Assembly (NCBI RefSeq): GCF_003477885.1 | Contig: NZ_QUEE01000004.1 | Coordinates: 248,001-312,000 of the forward strand | Direction of reading: 5' to 3' | Origin: Lachnotalea sp. AF33-28 | Lineage (GTDB): Bacteria; Bacillota; Clostridia; Lachnospirales; Lachnospiraceae | Length of the DNA: 64,000 bases | Shown: positions 9,200 to 17,279 of the stretch, piece after piece | Position numbering within the stretch: position 1 is the first letter of the stretch | Layout of the letters: every line of letters starts with the position of its first letter | Program-made: the position numbers and the translations under genes | Notes under the pieces: model-generated | What the model was told of the DNA's origin: nothing | Seen by the model: the letters and a program-made list of their open reading frames with translations, nothing else | The model's database searches: none

Positions 9200-9685
9200 A
9201 TGCGCAAGATTGTGTTGATGGGCCGCAGCGAGAGCGGCAAGACAACGCTTCAGCAGGCGTTAAAGGGTGAAAAAATCCGGTACCACAAGACACAGTATGT
9301 CAATAATTTCGACATGGTGATCGACACCCCGGGGGAATACGCGCAGACCAAGGGGCTGGGACATGCGCTTGCGCTGTACAGCTATGAGGCGGATGTGGTG
9401 GGACTGCTGATCGCGGCAACGGAGCCCTATTCCCTGTTTCCGCCCTGCATCACCTGCATGGCGAACCGGGAAGTGATCGGAATCATCACCAAGATCGATG
9501 AGCCGCATGCCAACATTGCCCGCGCCAGGCATTGGCTGGAACTGACCGGCTGCAGGAAAATCTTCCCCATTTGTTCGAAAACAGGGGAAGGAATTGCGGA
9601 ATTGATCGAATATTTAAGGGAAGACGGAGACATAATTCCGTGGCTGGATGAGAAAGAAGCAGAAACAAACAAAAATTTGGCATAA
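9200..9685 (+). CDS. PduV/EutP-like P-loop GTPase
   Basis: 161 residues. Walker A is GRSESGKTT near the N-terminus, DTPG is the G3 motif, and TKID supplies the G4 specificity residues. PduV/EutP proteins accompany microcompartment shell genes and are implicated in organelle positioning or assembly. The start at 9200 lies two bases after the shell gene stop. A poor internal ribosome site suggests translational coupling. It is the last gene of the first transcription block, because a strong promoter follows. Confidence 0.82.
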   Translation: MRKIVLMGRSESGKTTLQQALKGEKIRYHKTQYVNNFDMVIDTPGEYAQTKGLGHALALYSYEADVVGLLIAATEPYSLFPPCITCMANREVIGIITKIDEPHANIARARHWLELTGCRKIFPICSKTGEGIAELIEYLREDGDIIPWLDEKEAETNKNLA

Positions 9686-9704
9686 AACCACACAAAAACC
9701 ACAT
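9684..9704 (+). promoter_or_regulatory. Candidate operator with tandem AAAACCACA
   Basis: AAAACCACACAA (9684-9695), identical to 4836-4847, is followed at once by a second AAAACCACA. It lies 30-50 bp upstream of promoter 2. Functional reading is by inference. Confidence 0.35.
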
Positions 9705-9733
9705 TTGGGGCAGAAAAATATGTTGTTTTTGTG

Positions 9734-9761
9734 TTGACTTTGTTATAAAAAATGGTATAAT
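9734..9761 (+). promoter_or_regulatory. Promoter 2 of the microcompartment locus
   Basis: TTGACT at 9734-9739, a 16-bp spacer and a perfect TATAAT at 9756-9761, inside an AT-rich 130-bp gap. The aldolase starts at 9819 behind CCAGGAGG. The genes after it have visibly more selected codon use, in keeping with high shell-protein demand. Confidence 0.8.
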
Positions 9762-9818
9762 GAGAGACAGAAAGCTATAGAAACTAAATATATTACATAT
9801 TTCCAGGAGGAACGAGTA

Positions 9819-10619
9819 ATGGTAAACGAATACGAAATCAAAAAAGAGATCTGCGAGATCGGCAAGAGAATCTACAACAAGGGCATGGTTGCTGCAAATG
9901 ACGGTAACATCTCCGTTAAGATCAGCGAGAATGAATTCCTGTGCACACCTACCGGTGTCAGCAAGGGCTTTATGACGCCTGAATACATCTGCAAGGTGGA
10001 CAAGGAAGGCAAAGTGATCCAGGCGAACGGCAGCTACAAGCCTTCATCCGAGATCAAGATGCATATGCGTGTTTACAGAGAAAGACCCGACGTAAACGCA
10101 GTTGTACATGCTCATCCCATGTATGCTACCAGCTTTGCCATTGCAGGCATTCCGTTAAGCCAGCCGATCATGCCGGAAGCAGTTATTTCCTTAGGCTGTG
10201 TACCGATCGCTGAGTACGGCACACCTTCCACAGAGGAAATTCCGGATGCGGTATCCAAATACCTGCAGCATTTTGATTCTGTACTGCTTGCCAACCACGG
10301 CGCATTGAGCTTCTCCGATACTCTGCTGAACGCATACTTCAAGATGGAGTCCACAGAATTCTATGCACAGCTTCTGTATCAGTCAAAAGTTCTTGGCGGA
10401 CCGAAGGAATTATCCGACGCACAGGTACAGAGACTCTACGAAATCCGCAGACAGTTCGGCCTGAAGGGAAAACATCCGGCTGATCTGTGTGTAAACAATA
10501 AGATGGGCAAGCCCAGCTGCCATAACTGCGGCGGATGCAGCTCTTCTTCCTCTTCAGAAGACAGTTCTGATCTGGTTGCTTCTATCACAAAGAAGGTTAT
10601 GGAGCAGCTGGGATTATAA
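9819..10619 (+). CDS. Class II aldolase (fuculose/rhamnulose-phosphate type) with C-terminal encapsulation peptide
   Basis: 266 residues. Class II aldolase/adducin fold: GNISVK for phosphate binding, catalytic Glu78 in PSSEIKMH, and zinc ligands His97 and His99 (HAHP) and His160 (NHGA). It should split L-fuculose- or L-rhamnulose-1-phosphate into dihydroxyacetone phosphate and lactaldehyde. A Cys/Ser-rich linker (residues about 232-248) leads to an amphipathic helix, LVASITKKVMEQLGL, at the very C-terminus, the form of a microcompartment encapsulation peptide. The presence of this enzyme assigns the locus to deoxysugar use rather than free propanediol, ethanolamine or choline use. No sugar isomerase or kinase gene is present in the window. 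Confidence 0.9.
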   Translation: MVNEYEIKKEICEIGKRIYNKGMVAANDGNISVKISENEFLCTPTGVSKGFMTPEYICKVDKEGKVIQANGSYKPSSEIKMHMRVYRERPDVNAVVHAHPMYATSFAIAGIPLSQPIMPEAVISLGCVPIAEYGTPSTEEIPDAVSKYLQHFDSVLLANHGALSFSDTLLNAYFKMESTEFYAQLLYQSKVLGGPKELSDAQVQRLYEIRRQFGLKGKHPADLCVNNKMGKPSCHNCGGCSSSSSSEDSSDLVASITKKVMEQLGL

Positions 10620-10646
10620 TAAGAGAAAGATTAGGAGGCATTCCTC

Positions 10647-12035
10647 ATGACAGTCAATGAGCAGTTGGTAGAAAATATTGTAAAAGAGGTCATGGCAAAG
10701 GTTGCGCTCACTTCTGACGATGAAAAACAGCTCGGCATTTTCACCGATATGAATGAGGCCATTGCGGCGGCGAAACAGGCGCAGGCAGTGGTTCGCCGCA
10801 TGTCCATGGACCAGAGAGAGAAAATCATCTCCAATATCCGTACCAAGATCAAAGAAAACGCTGAGGTCATGGCCAGGATGGGCGTGGAAGAGACCGGTAT
10901 GGGCAATGTGGGCCATAAAATATTAAAACATGTGTTGGTTGCCGAAAAAACACCCGGCACCGAGGATATAACCACTACTGCGTGGTCCGGTGACCGCGGC
11001 CTGACCCTGATCGAGATGGGACCTTTTGGCGTGATCGGAGCGATCACCCCCTGTACGAACCCCAGTGAGACCGTGCTCTGCAACAGCATCGGCATGATCG
11101 CGGGCGGCAATACGGTGGTGTTTAATCCCCATCCGGCAGCGATTAAGACATCCATATTTGCCATCAATTTAATCAATGAAGCTTCTCTGGAAGCCGGCGG
11201 TCCGGTAAATGTTGCGGTTACTGTAAAGAAACCCACATTGGAGACCAGCGACATCATGATGAAGCACAAAGATATCCCGTTAATCGCGGCTACAGGCGGC
11301 CCGGGAGTTGTTACCGCGGTGCTTTCCTCCGGCAAGAGAGGCATTGGCGCGGGCGCGGGAAATCCTCCGGCCCTGGTGGATGAAACCGCTGATATCAGAA
11401 AAGCGGCTGAGGACATTGTAAACGGCTGTACCTTTGACAATAACCTTCCCTGCATTGCAGAGAAAGAGATTGTTGCGGTATCCTCCGTTGTGGATGAGCT
11501 GATGCACTATATGGTAACGGAGCAGGGATGCTACCTGGCTTCCAAGGAAGAGCAGGACAAGCTGACCGCCACCGTTCTGACCCCGAAGGGATTAAACCGC
11601 AAGTGCGTGGGACGCGATGCCAAGACGCTGCTTAGCATGATTGGCGTTACGGTTCCCGATAACATCCGCTGTATCGTTTTTGAAGGCGAGAAGGAACATC
11701 CGTTAATCGCTGAAGAACTTATGATGCCGATCTTAGGTGTGGTAAGGGCGAAGGATTTCCAGGATGCTGTGGAAAAGGCAGTGTGGCTGGAGCATGGCAA
11801 CAGGCATTCCGCCCATATCCATTCCAAGAACATTGACAATATCACCACCTATGCCAAGGCGATCGATACTGCCATCCTTGTTAAGAACGCACCGTCCTAT
11901 GCGGCGCTGGGATTCGGCGGAGAGGGCTACTGCACATTCACCATTGCCAGCCGTACCGGCGAGGGCTTAACCAGCGCCAGCACCTTTACGAAGAGAAGAC
12001 GCTGCGTAATGTCGGACAGCCTGTGTATTCGCTAA
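10647..12035 (+). CDS. pduP: CoA-acylating propionaldehyde dehydrogenase with N-terminal encapsulation peptide
   Basis: 462 residues of the PduP/EutE family. It oxidises propionaldehyde with CoA and NAD to propionyl-CoA. The catalytic Cys269 lies in NNLPCIAEK, and the nucleotide-binding segment is GAITPCTNPSE. The first 20 residues (NEQLVENIVKEVMAKV) form an amphipathic helix joined by a linker to the enzyme core, the classic PduP targeting tag. It lies 27 bp after the aldolase. The NADH made is used by the alcohol dehydrogenase encoded next, and CoA is returned by PduL. Confidence 0.93.
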   Translation: MTVNEQLVENIVKEVMAKVALTSDDEKQLGIFTDMNEAIAAAKQAQAVVRRMSMDQREKIISNIRTKIKENAEVMARMGVEETGMGNVGHKILKHVLVAEKTPGTEDITTTAWSGDRGLTLIEMGPFGVIGAITPCTNPSETVLCNSIGMIAGGNTVVFNPHPAAIKTSIFAINLINEASLEAGGPVNVAVTVKKPTLETSDIMMKHKDIPLIAATGGPGVVTAVLSSGKRGIGAGAGNPPALVDETADIRKAAEDIVNGCTFDNNLPCIAEKEIVAVSSVVDELMHYMVTEQGCYLASKEEQDKLTATVLTPKGLNRKCVGRDAKTLLSMIGVTVPDNIRCIVFEGEKEHPLIAEELMMPILGVVRAKDFQDAVEKAVWLEHGNRHSAHIHSKNIDNITTYAKAIDTAILVKNAPSYAALGFGGEGYCTFTIASRTGEGLTSASTFTKRRRCVMSDSLCIR

Positions 12036-12068
12036 TAATGGGAAGATGCTTCCCGGATAGGAGAGAAC

Positions 12069-13283
12069 ATGAACATGAATTCTGCTAATATAGAAGAAAT
12101 TGTAAAGCAGGTACTGGCAGAGATGACCGGTTCCGCTTCACAGCTGGCCGTTTCCAAGGCCGCTGCCGGAGATATTCCGAAGACAGCACATGTGGCTATG
12201 CTCACATCGCTGGAGAATTTTGAGGTAAAAGAGTTCCCGATACCGGAAGTCGGAGACGACGACGTGCTGGTAAAGGTAGAGGGCTGCGGCGTATGCGGTA
12301 CCGACGCCCATGAGTTTAAGAGAGATCCCTTCGGACTGATTCCTGTGGCGCTTGGCCATGAGGGAACCGGCGAGATCGTTAAAATGGGTAAGAACGTGAA
12401 GGCCGACAGCGCCGGAAAGCCTCTTGCCATCGGTGATAAGGTGGTTACCTGCATGATCTTTAAGGACAACCCGGACATCACCATGTATGACTTAAATAAG
12501 CAGAACGTTGGCGGAGCCGACGTATACGGACTGCTTCCGGACAACGATCCGAACAACCATCTGAAAGGCTGGTTTGCAGATTACATACTTGTAAAAGGCG
12601 GTTCCACGATCTTTAACGTAAGCGATCTGGATCTGGATTCCAGAGTGCTGATCGAGCCCAGTGCGGTTCTGATCCATGCGGTGGAGCGTGCGAAGAGCAC
12701 CGGTATTTTAAGATTCAACAGCAGAGTAGTGGTACAGGGCTGCGGACCGATCGGCCTGATCTGTATCGCGGTGCTGCGCACCATGGGCATTGAGAATATC
12801 GTGGCTGTGGACGGCCAGGAGATGAGACTGGGATTTGCCAAAGAGATGGGCGCAACCGGCACAGTAAACTTCAAGGATCACAAGGGACTGGAAGAGCTGA
12901 CCAAGGCTGTGGAAGCGCAGTTTGACGGTCATCCTGCGGATTTCGGATTCCAGTGTACAGGAGCTCCGGGCGGACATTCCAACATCTACAAATTCATCCG
13001 CAACGGCGGCGGCCTGTGTGAGCTCGGCTTCTTCGTAAACGGCGGAGACGCAACCATCAATCCCCATTTCGATATCTGTTCAAAAGAGTTGACAATGGTG
13101 GGTTCCTGGGTGTATACATTAAGAGATTACGCTACAACATTTGATTTCTTAAAGAGAGCAAAAGCCATCGGCATCCCGATGTCCAAGCTGATCACACACA
13201 GATATCCTCTGGAAGAGATCAACGAGGCGCTTAAGACAAACCTGAAGATGGAAGGCCTTAAGATCGCAATCATTAACAAATAG
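12069..13283 (+). CDS. Zinc alcohol dehydrogenase with N-terminal encapsulation peptide
   Basis: 404 residues, about 40-50 longer than ordinary medium-chain alcohol dehydrogenases because of an N-terminal tag (ANIEEIVKQVLAEMTG) and linker. The catalytic zinc site is GCGVCGTDAHEF with GHEGTGE. The Rossmann motif is VQGCGPIGL. It probably reduces lactaldehyde to 1,2-propanediol and/or propionaldehyde to propanol, recycling NADH inside the shell. Most Pdu systems use an iron-type PduQ instead. A zinc enzyme is the arrangement known for deoxysugar microcompartments in Lachnospiraceae. Confidence 0.88.
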   Translation: MNMNSANIEEIVKQVLAEMTGSASQLAVSKAAAGDIPKTAHVAMLTSLENFEVKEFPIPEVGDDDVLVKVEGCGVCGTDAHEFKRDPFGLIPVALGHEGTGEIVKMGKNVKADSAGKPLAIGDKVVTCMIFKDNPDITMYDLNKQNVGGADVYGLLPDNDPNNHLKGWFADYILVKGGSTIFNVSDLDLDSRVLIEPSAVLIHAVERAKSTGILRFNSRVVVQGCGPIGLICIAVLRTMGIENIVAVDGQEMRLGFAKEMGATGTVNFKDHKGLEELTKAVEAQFDGHPADFGFQCTGAPGGHSNIYKFIRNGGGLCELGFFVNGGDATINPHFDICSKELTMVGSWVYTLRDYATTFDFLKRAKAIGIPMSKLITHRYPLEEINEALKTNLKMEGLKIAIINK

Positions 13284-13297
13284 TTGTGAGGTAGAGT

Positions 13298-13612
13298 ATG
13301 GCTCAGGCGGTAGGATTCTTAGAGGTATACGGATTGGTAGCCGCATTTGCGGCGGCTGATGCCGGATGCAAGGCAGCCAATGTCACATTGGAAACATTTG
13401 ACCGTAATAAGCCGGCCAACGCGGATTCCTTACCGGTGCCGCTGCTTATCACGGTGAAGTACAGAGGCAGCGTGGAAGATGTGAAGGCTGCGCTGGAAGC
13501 GGGTAAGGCAGCGGCGGAGAAAATCTCCGGCGTGGTGGCGGTACACGAGATCGCAGCGCCCACATCTGATACGGAAAAGATGTTAAAGCTTAGCGGATTT
13601 GATAAAGACTAA
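13298..13612 (+). CDS. BMC-H shell protein
   Basis: 104 residues with one BMC domain (AVGFLEVYGLVAAFAAADAGCKAANV). The loop between strands is longer than in PduA, with NKPANADSLPVPLL. It begins 14 bp after the alcohol dehydrogenase. It is one of three consecutive short BMC-H genes that would give hexameric facets. Confidence 0.9.
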   Translation: MAQAVGFLEVYGLVAAFAAADAGCKAANVTLETFDRNKPANADSLPVPLLITVKYRGSVEDVKAALEAGKAAAEKISGVVAVHEIAAPTSDTEKMLKLSGFDKD

Positions 13613-13657
13613 ATTTATTTTATGGGCGTATGGCCCGGTTCAAGGAGGATATTAGTT

Positions 13658-13933
13658 ATGGCACAGCAGGCATTAGGAATGGTAGAAACCAGAGGCTTAA
13701 CAGCAGCGATTGAGGCTGCCGATGCAATGATCAAGGCGGCAGAGGTTACTCTGGTAGGAACGGAGAAAATCGGTTCTGGACTGGTAACTGTTATGGTAAG
13801 AGGGGATGTAGGCGCGGTGAACGCAGCTACTGAAGCGGGCTCCGTAGCAGCTTCCAGACTCGGCGAGCTGGTAGCGGTTCATGTAATCCCGAGACCGCAC
13901 AATGATGTAGAGAAGATCCTTCCGACAATCTGA
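13658..13933 (+). CDS. PduA/PduJ-type BMC-H shell protein
   Basis: 91 residues from ATG 13658, which has AGGAGG upstream. The open frame extends to 13622 without a site. A canonical single-domain shell hexamer: ALGMVETRGL, KIGSGLVTVMVRGDVGAV (pore region KIGSG) and VIPRPHNDVEKILP. It is very similar to the shell gene at 14433, a recent-looking duplication. Confidence 0.93.
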   Translation: MAQQALGMVETRGLTAAIEAADAMIKAAEVTLVGTEKIGSGLVTVMVRGDVGAVNAATEAGSVAASRLGELVAVHVIPRPHNDVEKILPTI

Positions 13934-13949
13934 CAGGTGGGGAAAGTAC

Positions 13950-14291
13950 ATGGGTAAATCATACGGTTTTATTGAAATAAGCGGCGTAACCGCTGCGATT
14001 TCTGCACTGGATATCATGTGCAAGACAGCCGATGTGGAATTTGTCACATGGGAGAGAAAACAGGGCGGCCGCCTCGTGACGATCATCGTGCAGGGGGAAG
14101 TGGCTGCGGTCACACAGGCAGTGGAGACAGCAGCAAACAACGCGATCAAAAAGCCGGTGGCCTATACGGTGATTGCCAATCCCCATGAAGAGACCGTCAA
14201 AATGGTTCAGTTCAGCGCAAGCCGTCTGACGAAAGAGGACAGACTGATGACGGGTACGCCAAACGGAGCACCGCCGGATATGCAGCAGTAA
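13950..14291 (+). CDS. BMC-H shell protein with C-terminal tail
   Basis: 113 residues. The BMC domain (YGFIEISGVTAAISALDIMCK) diverges from its neighbours. A roughly 25-residue polar tail (ASRLTKEDRLMTGTPNGAP) follows the domain. It probably contributes a distinct pore. 16 bp separate it from the previous gene. Confidence 0.88.
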   Translation: MGKSYGFIEISGVTAAISALDIMCKTADVEFVTWERKQGGRLVTIIVQGEVAAVTQAVETAANNAIKKPVAYTVIANPHEETVKMVQFSASRLTKEDRLMTGTPNGAPPDMQQ

Positions 14292-14321
14292 AGCAGATCC
14301 GGTCACAATGCGGAGGACAGT

Positions 14322-14711
14322 ATGGCTGAAAAAACAAGTAATTCACAGGCTCCGAAGCCTGCTGAAAATAAAAAAACAACCACTCAAAAATCAACTACTG
14401 TTAAAAAAACAATCCATAAGGAGGAACGAATCATGGCACAGGAAGCATTAGGTATGGTGGAAACCAGAGGTCTGGTTGCTGCAATTGAAGCTGCAGATGC
14501 AATGTTAAAGGCAGCAAACGTTACTTTAGTAGGAACAGAGAAGATCGGTTCCGGTCTCGTAAGCGTTATGGTAAGAGGAGATGTTGGAGCTGTTAAGGCT
14601 GCTGTGGAGAGCGGCGCCGCTAACGCATCCAAACTGGGCGAATTAGTAGCTACTCATGTAATCCCCAGACCTCACAATGACGTTGAGAAGATTTTACCTC
14701 AGCTGAAATAA
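14322..14711 (+). CDS. PduA/PduJ-type BMC-H, with optional Lys/Thr-rich N-terminal extension
   Basis: The frame gives 129 residues from ATG 14322, which has GGAGG six bases before it. Residues 1-37 are low-complexity (Thr, Lys, Pro, Gln). Residues 38-129 are a complete PduA-like domain nearly identical to the product of 13658. A second start at 14433 has an even better AAGGAGG site, so one gene may give both a tagged and a plain hexamer subunit. The plain form begins MAQEALGMVETRGL, exactly aligned with its paralog. Confidence 0.88.
   Translation: MAEKTSNSQAPKPAENKKTTTQKSTTVKKTIHKEERIMAQEALGMVETRGLVAAIEAADAMLKAANVTLVGTEKIGSGLVSVMVRGDVGAVKAAVESGAANASKLGELVATHVIPRPHNDVEKILPQLK
14418..14435 (+). 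promoter_or_regulatory. Internal ribosome binding site and ATG of the short BMC-H
   Basis: AAGGAGG at 14418-14424 lies eight bases before ATG 14433, inside the long reading frame. It decides in favour of a 92-residue product in addition to, or instead of, the 129-residue one. Confidence 0.75.
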
Positions 14712-14725
14712 ATAACATGGTTATA

Positions 14726-14756
14726 ATCCGGCCCTGCGCCTTGCACAAGGCCGGAT
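14726..14756 (+). other. Intercistronic stem-loop after the shell gene
   Basis: ATCCGGCC (14726-14733) pairs with GGCCGGAT (14749-14756). There is no U run, so it is more likely an RNA-stability or processing hairpin than a terminator. The 148-bp gap before pduL holds no gene. Confidence 0.5.
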
Positions 14757-14859
14757 GTAACTGCTTTAAGAGCAGATGAGATACCCGCAGTAATACTGCC
14801 GTGTCATTCAGAGTGGCACTAAAAGATGTTATTATATGGAAAAGTTGAGGTGAGATGCC

Positions 14860-15507
14860 TTGGAAGAGAAGAACATAGAGATAATCACAAGGATGGTTTT
14901 ACAGTCGCTTCAGTCTTCGGAAGAAAAGAAGAATGGCTTTCTGGTGCCGGTCGGCGTATCCGCCAGACATGTGCATCTGACACAGGAGCATGTGGAAGAG
15001 CTGTTCGGCAAAGGTTATCAGCTGACTAAGAAAAAAGAGCTGATGGGCGGACAGTTTGCAGCCAATGAGATGGTGACGATTGTCGGTCTGAAGCTTAGAG
15101 CGATAGAGAACGTGCGGGTATTGGGACCTGTGCGCAAGGCATCCCAGGTGGAGATTTCGGCTACCGATGCGGTAAAGCTGGGAATCAAGGCTCCGATCCG
15201 CGAGTCCGGCAATGTTGCCGGCTCAGCGCCGATTGCGATCGTAGGGCCCAAAGGAGCCCTCTATCTGAACGAAGGATGCATTGTGGCGCAGAGGCATATC
15301 CATATGTCTCCGGCCGATGCGATGGCTGCCGGCGTATCCGACGGACAGATTGTTTCCGTGAAAGCGGATAATGAGAGAGGAACTGTTTTCAACCATGTGA
15401 AGATCCGCGTGGATGACAGCTTCACTCTGGAGATGCATATCGATACCGACGAGGCGAATGCAGCTCAGATAAAGACAGGCGAGACTGTTATGATTATGCC
15501 GTCTTAA
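14860..15507 (+). CDS. pduL: Phosphate propanoyltransferase PduL
   Basis: 215 residues with two PF06130 halves. VPVGVSARHVHLTQEH and AQRHIHMSPADA carry the zinc-binding histidines. It converts propionyl-CoA and phosphate to propionyl phosphate and regenerates CoA within the shell. The start is TTG at 14860, preceded by GTTGAGGTGAG. The N-terminus (NIEIITRMVLQSLQSSEE) is a third N-terminal encapsulation peptide of this locus. Confidence 0.92.
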   Translation: MEEKNIEIITRMVLQSLQSSEEKKNGFLVPVGVSARHVHLTQEHVEELFGKGYQLTKKKELMGGQFAANEMVTIVGLKLRAIENVRVLGPVRKASQVEISATDAVKLGIKAPIRESGNVAGSAPIAIVGPKGALYLNEGCIVAQRHIHMSPADAMAAGVSDGQIVSVKADNERGTVFNHVKIRVDDSFTLEMHIDTDEANAAQIKTGETVMIMPS

Positions 15508-15635
15508 TGAGAGCGGTATTTTTATTCAAACGGAAAGTACGTATTTTCATAATTGCTCCGGACGCTGACCGCGCCCGGAGGTGCTCCCGCAGTTTTGGGC
15601 GGCAAAAGAAGCAGATATATCGGAGGGTTAGGACA

Positions 15636-15899
15636 ATGTTGGTTGGCAAAGTTGTGGGAAGCGTGGTTTCCACAAGAAAAGATGAGAAATTAATCGGAAA
15701 TAAGTTTATGATAGTAGAGCCTGTCCCCAGCATGAATCACTCCGGAAGGCTTGTAGCTGTGGATAATATAGGCGCCGGCATCGGCGAGTTTGTCCTGGTG
15801 GTACAGGGCAGCGCGGCCAGGGTCGGCTGCGATCAGGAATTTGTGCCGGTGGACGCGGCAATCGTTGGTATCATAGATGATGGAACAGGACTGGAGTAG
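15636..15899 (+). CDS. BMC-P pentameric vertex protein (CcmL/EutN type)
   Basis: 87 residues from ATG 15636, with CGGAGGG upstream. The frame extends to 15507 but the upstream part is not protein-like. MLVGKVVGSVVSTRKDEKLIG and the DAAIVGIID ending are typical of pentamers that cap the shell vertices. It is the only pentamer gene in the locus. Confidence 0.93.
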   Translation: MLVGKVVGSVVSTRKDEKLIGNKFMIVEPVPSMNHSGRLVAVDNIGAGIGEFVLVVQGSAARVGCDQEFVPVDAAIVGIIDDGTGLE

Positions 15900-15911
15900 T
15901 GATCAGATAGC

Positions 15912-17279
15912 ATGAATCGGAATGAACTGAGCGCAATATTGAAAGAAAACGGCATCTGCGGTGCCGGGGGAGCCGGATTTCCAACCTATGCCAAGCTGGA
16001 TGAACGTGTGGAAACGGTGATCTTAAACTGTGCGGAATGCGAGCCGTTATTAAAATTACATAGACAGCTATTGAGAGAGCATGCATACGAAATTCTGCAT
16101 GGCCTGTCTCTGATCATGGAGGCAGTGGGCGCGAAGGAAGGCATAGTGGCTGTAAAGAGATCCTATACCAAGACCACGGCCGCAGTGGAAGCTCATATCG
16201 GTTCCTATCCGAATATGCGTCTGAAATATCTAAGAGAGGTATATCCGGCAGGCGATGAAGTGGTTCTGATCTATGAGTCCACAAAGAAGGTTGTGCAGCC
16301 CGGCGGACTGCCGATCGATATCGGTGTGGCGGTATTTAATGTGGAGACGGTGTATAATCTCTATATGGCGATGGAGCACAAGCAGCCGGTTACCAGCAAA
16401 CTGGTATCGGTGGTTGCGGAAGTGAAGGAGCCTAAGACCGTCCGCGTGCCTTTGGGCGTGACGGTAAAAGAAGTGGTGGAGCTGGCAGGCGGTGTGACCA
16501 CACCGGATCCGGTCTATATCATGGGCGGCCCGATGATGGGAAACCTGGTGCCGGAGTATGAAGTGATCACCAAGACGAGCAATGCGATCATAGTGCTGCC
16601 GAGGGAGCATTATGTGGTGCAGAGAAAGACCAGCAGCAATAAAATCAATATGAAGCGTGCGGCTGCAGCCTGCTGTCAGTGCGAGCAGTGCACGAATATG
16701 TGCCCCAGATTTCTGCTGGGACATCCGAGTCATCCGCATCTGTTTATGAGGGCGGCAACCTGTAAGGATGTACAGGATCCCCAGATTTTTTTGGATACCA
16801 TGTACTGTTCTTCCTGCGGACTGTGTGAGATGTATGCCTGCGGCCAGGGGCTTTCACCGGCCAAGCTGATTGCGGAATATAAAAACGGATTAAAGGCGAA
16901 TGGCATTAAGCCGGAGAGACGGGAAGCTGCGCCGATCGTGGAAGACCGGCAGATCAAGCGTGTGCCCGTGGAACGGCTGATGAAGAGAATGTGCCTGACC
17001 CATTATAATATACCGGCGCCGCTCCATGAAGAACTGGTGGAGTGTGCCCGTGTAAAAATCATGATGCGCCAGCATATCGGCGCTCCCGCGAAGCCTCTTG
17101 TAAAAGCAGGGGATTATGTGGAGGCCGGCCAGCTGATCGCAGAGCCTGCAGACGGATTAAGCCTGCCGGTGCATGCATCCATCAGCGGAAAAGTGCTGGA
17201 GGCAAATGATAAGTTTATCATGGTGGATAAAGCCCTGATGGACGCGGATAAGAAAAGGAAAGGAAGAGCAAACGGATGA
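15912..17279 (+). CDS. pduS: PduS-type electron-transfer protein (RnfC-like)
   Basis: 455 residues. A Gly-rich N-terminus, GAGGAGFPTYAKL, is the FMN/NADH-binding segment of RnfC/NuoF-like proteins. Two cluster motifs follow: Cys255, 258, 261 and 265 (CQCEQCTNMCP), then Cys299, 302, 305 and 310 (CSSCGLCEMYAC). A C-terminal biotinyl-like barrel is suggested by PLVKAGDYVEAGQ. It is known from Pdu compartments as a flavo-iron-sulfur protein. Here it could supply electrons to the activase or balance NADH across the shell. The stop overlaps the next start (ATGA). Confidence 0.87.
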   Translation: MNRNELSAILKENGICGAGGAGFPTYAKLDERVETVILNCAECEPLLKLHRQLLREHAYEILHGLSLIMEAVGAKEGIVAVKRSYTKTTAAVEAHIGSYPNMRLKYLREVYPAGDEVVLIYESTKKVVQPGGLPIDIGVAVFNVETVYNLYMAMEHKQPVTSKLVSVVAEVKEPKTVRVPLGVTVKEVVELAGGVTTPDPVYIMGGPMMGNLVPEYEVITKTSNAIIVLPREHYVVQRKTSSNKINMKRAAAACCQCEQCTNMCPRFLLGHPSHPHLFMRAATCKDVQDPQIFLDTMYCSSCGLCEMYACGQGLSPAKLIAEYKNGLKANGIKPERREAAPIVEDRQIKRVPVERLMKRMCLTHYNIPAPLHEELVECARVKIMMRQHIGAPAKPLVKAGDYVEAGQLIAEPADGLSLPVHASISGKVLEANDKFIMVDKALMDADKKRKGRANG

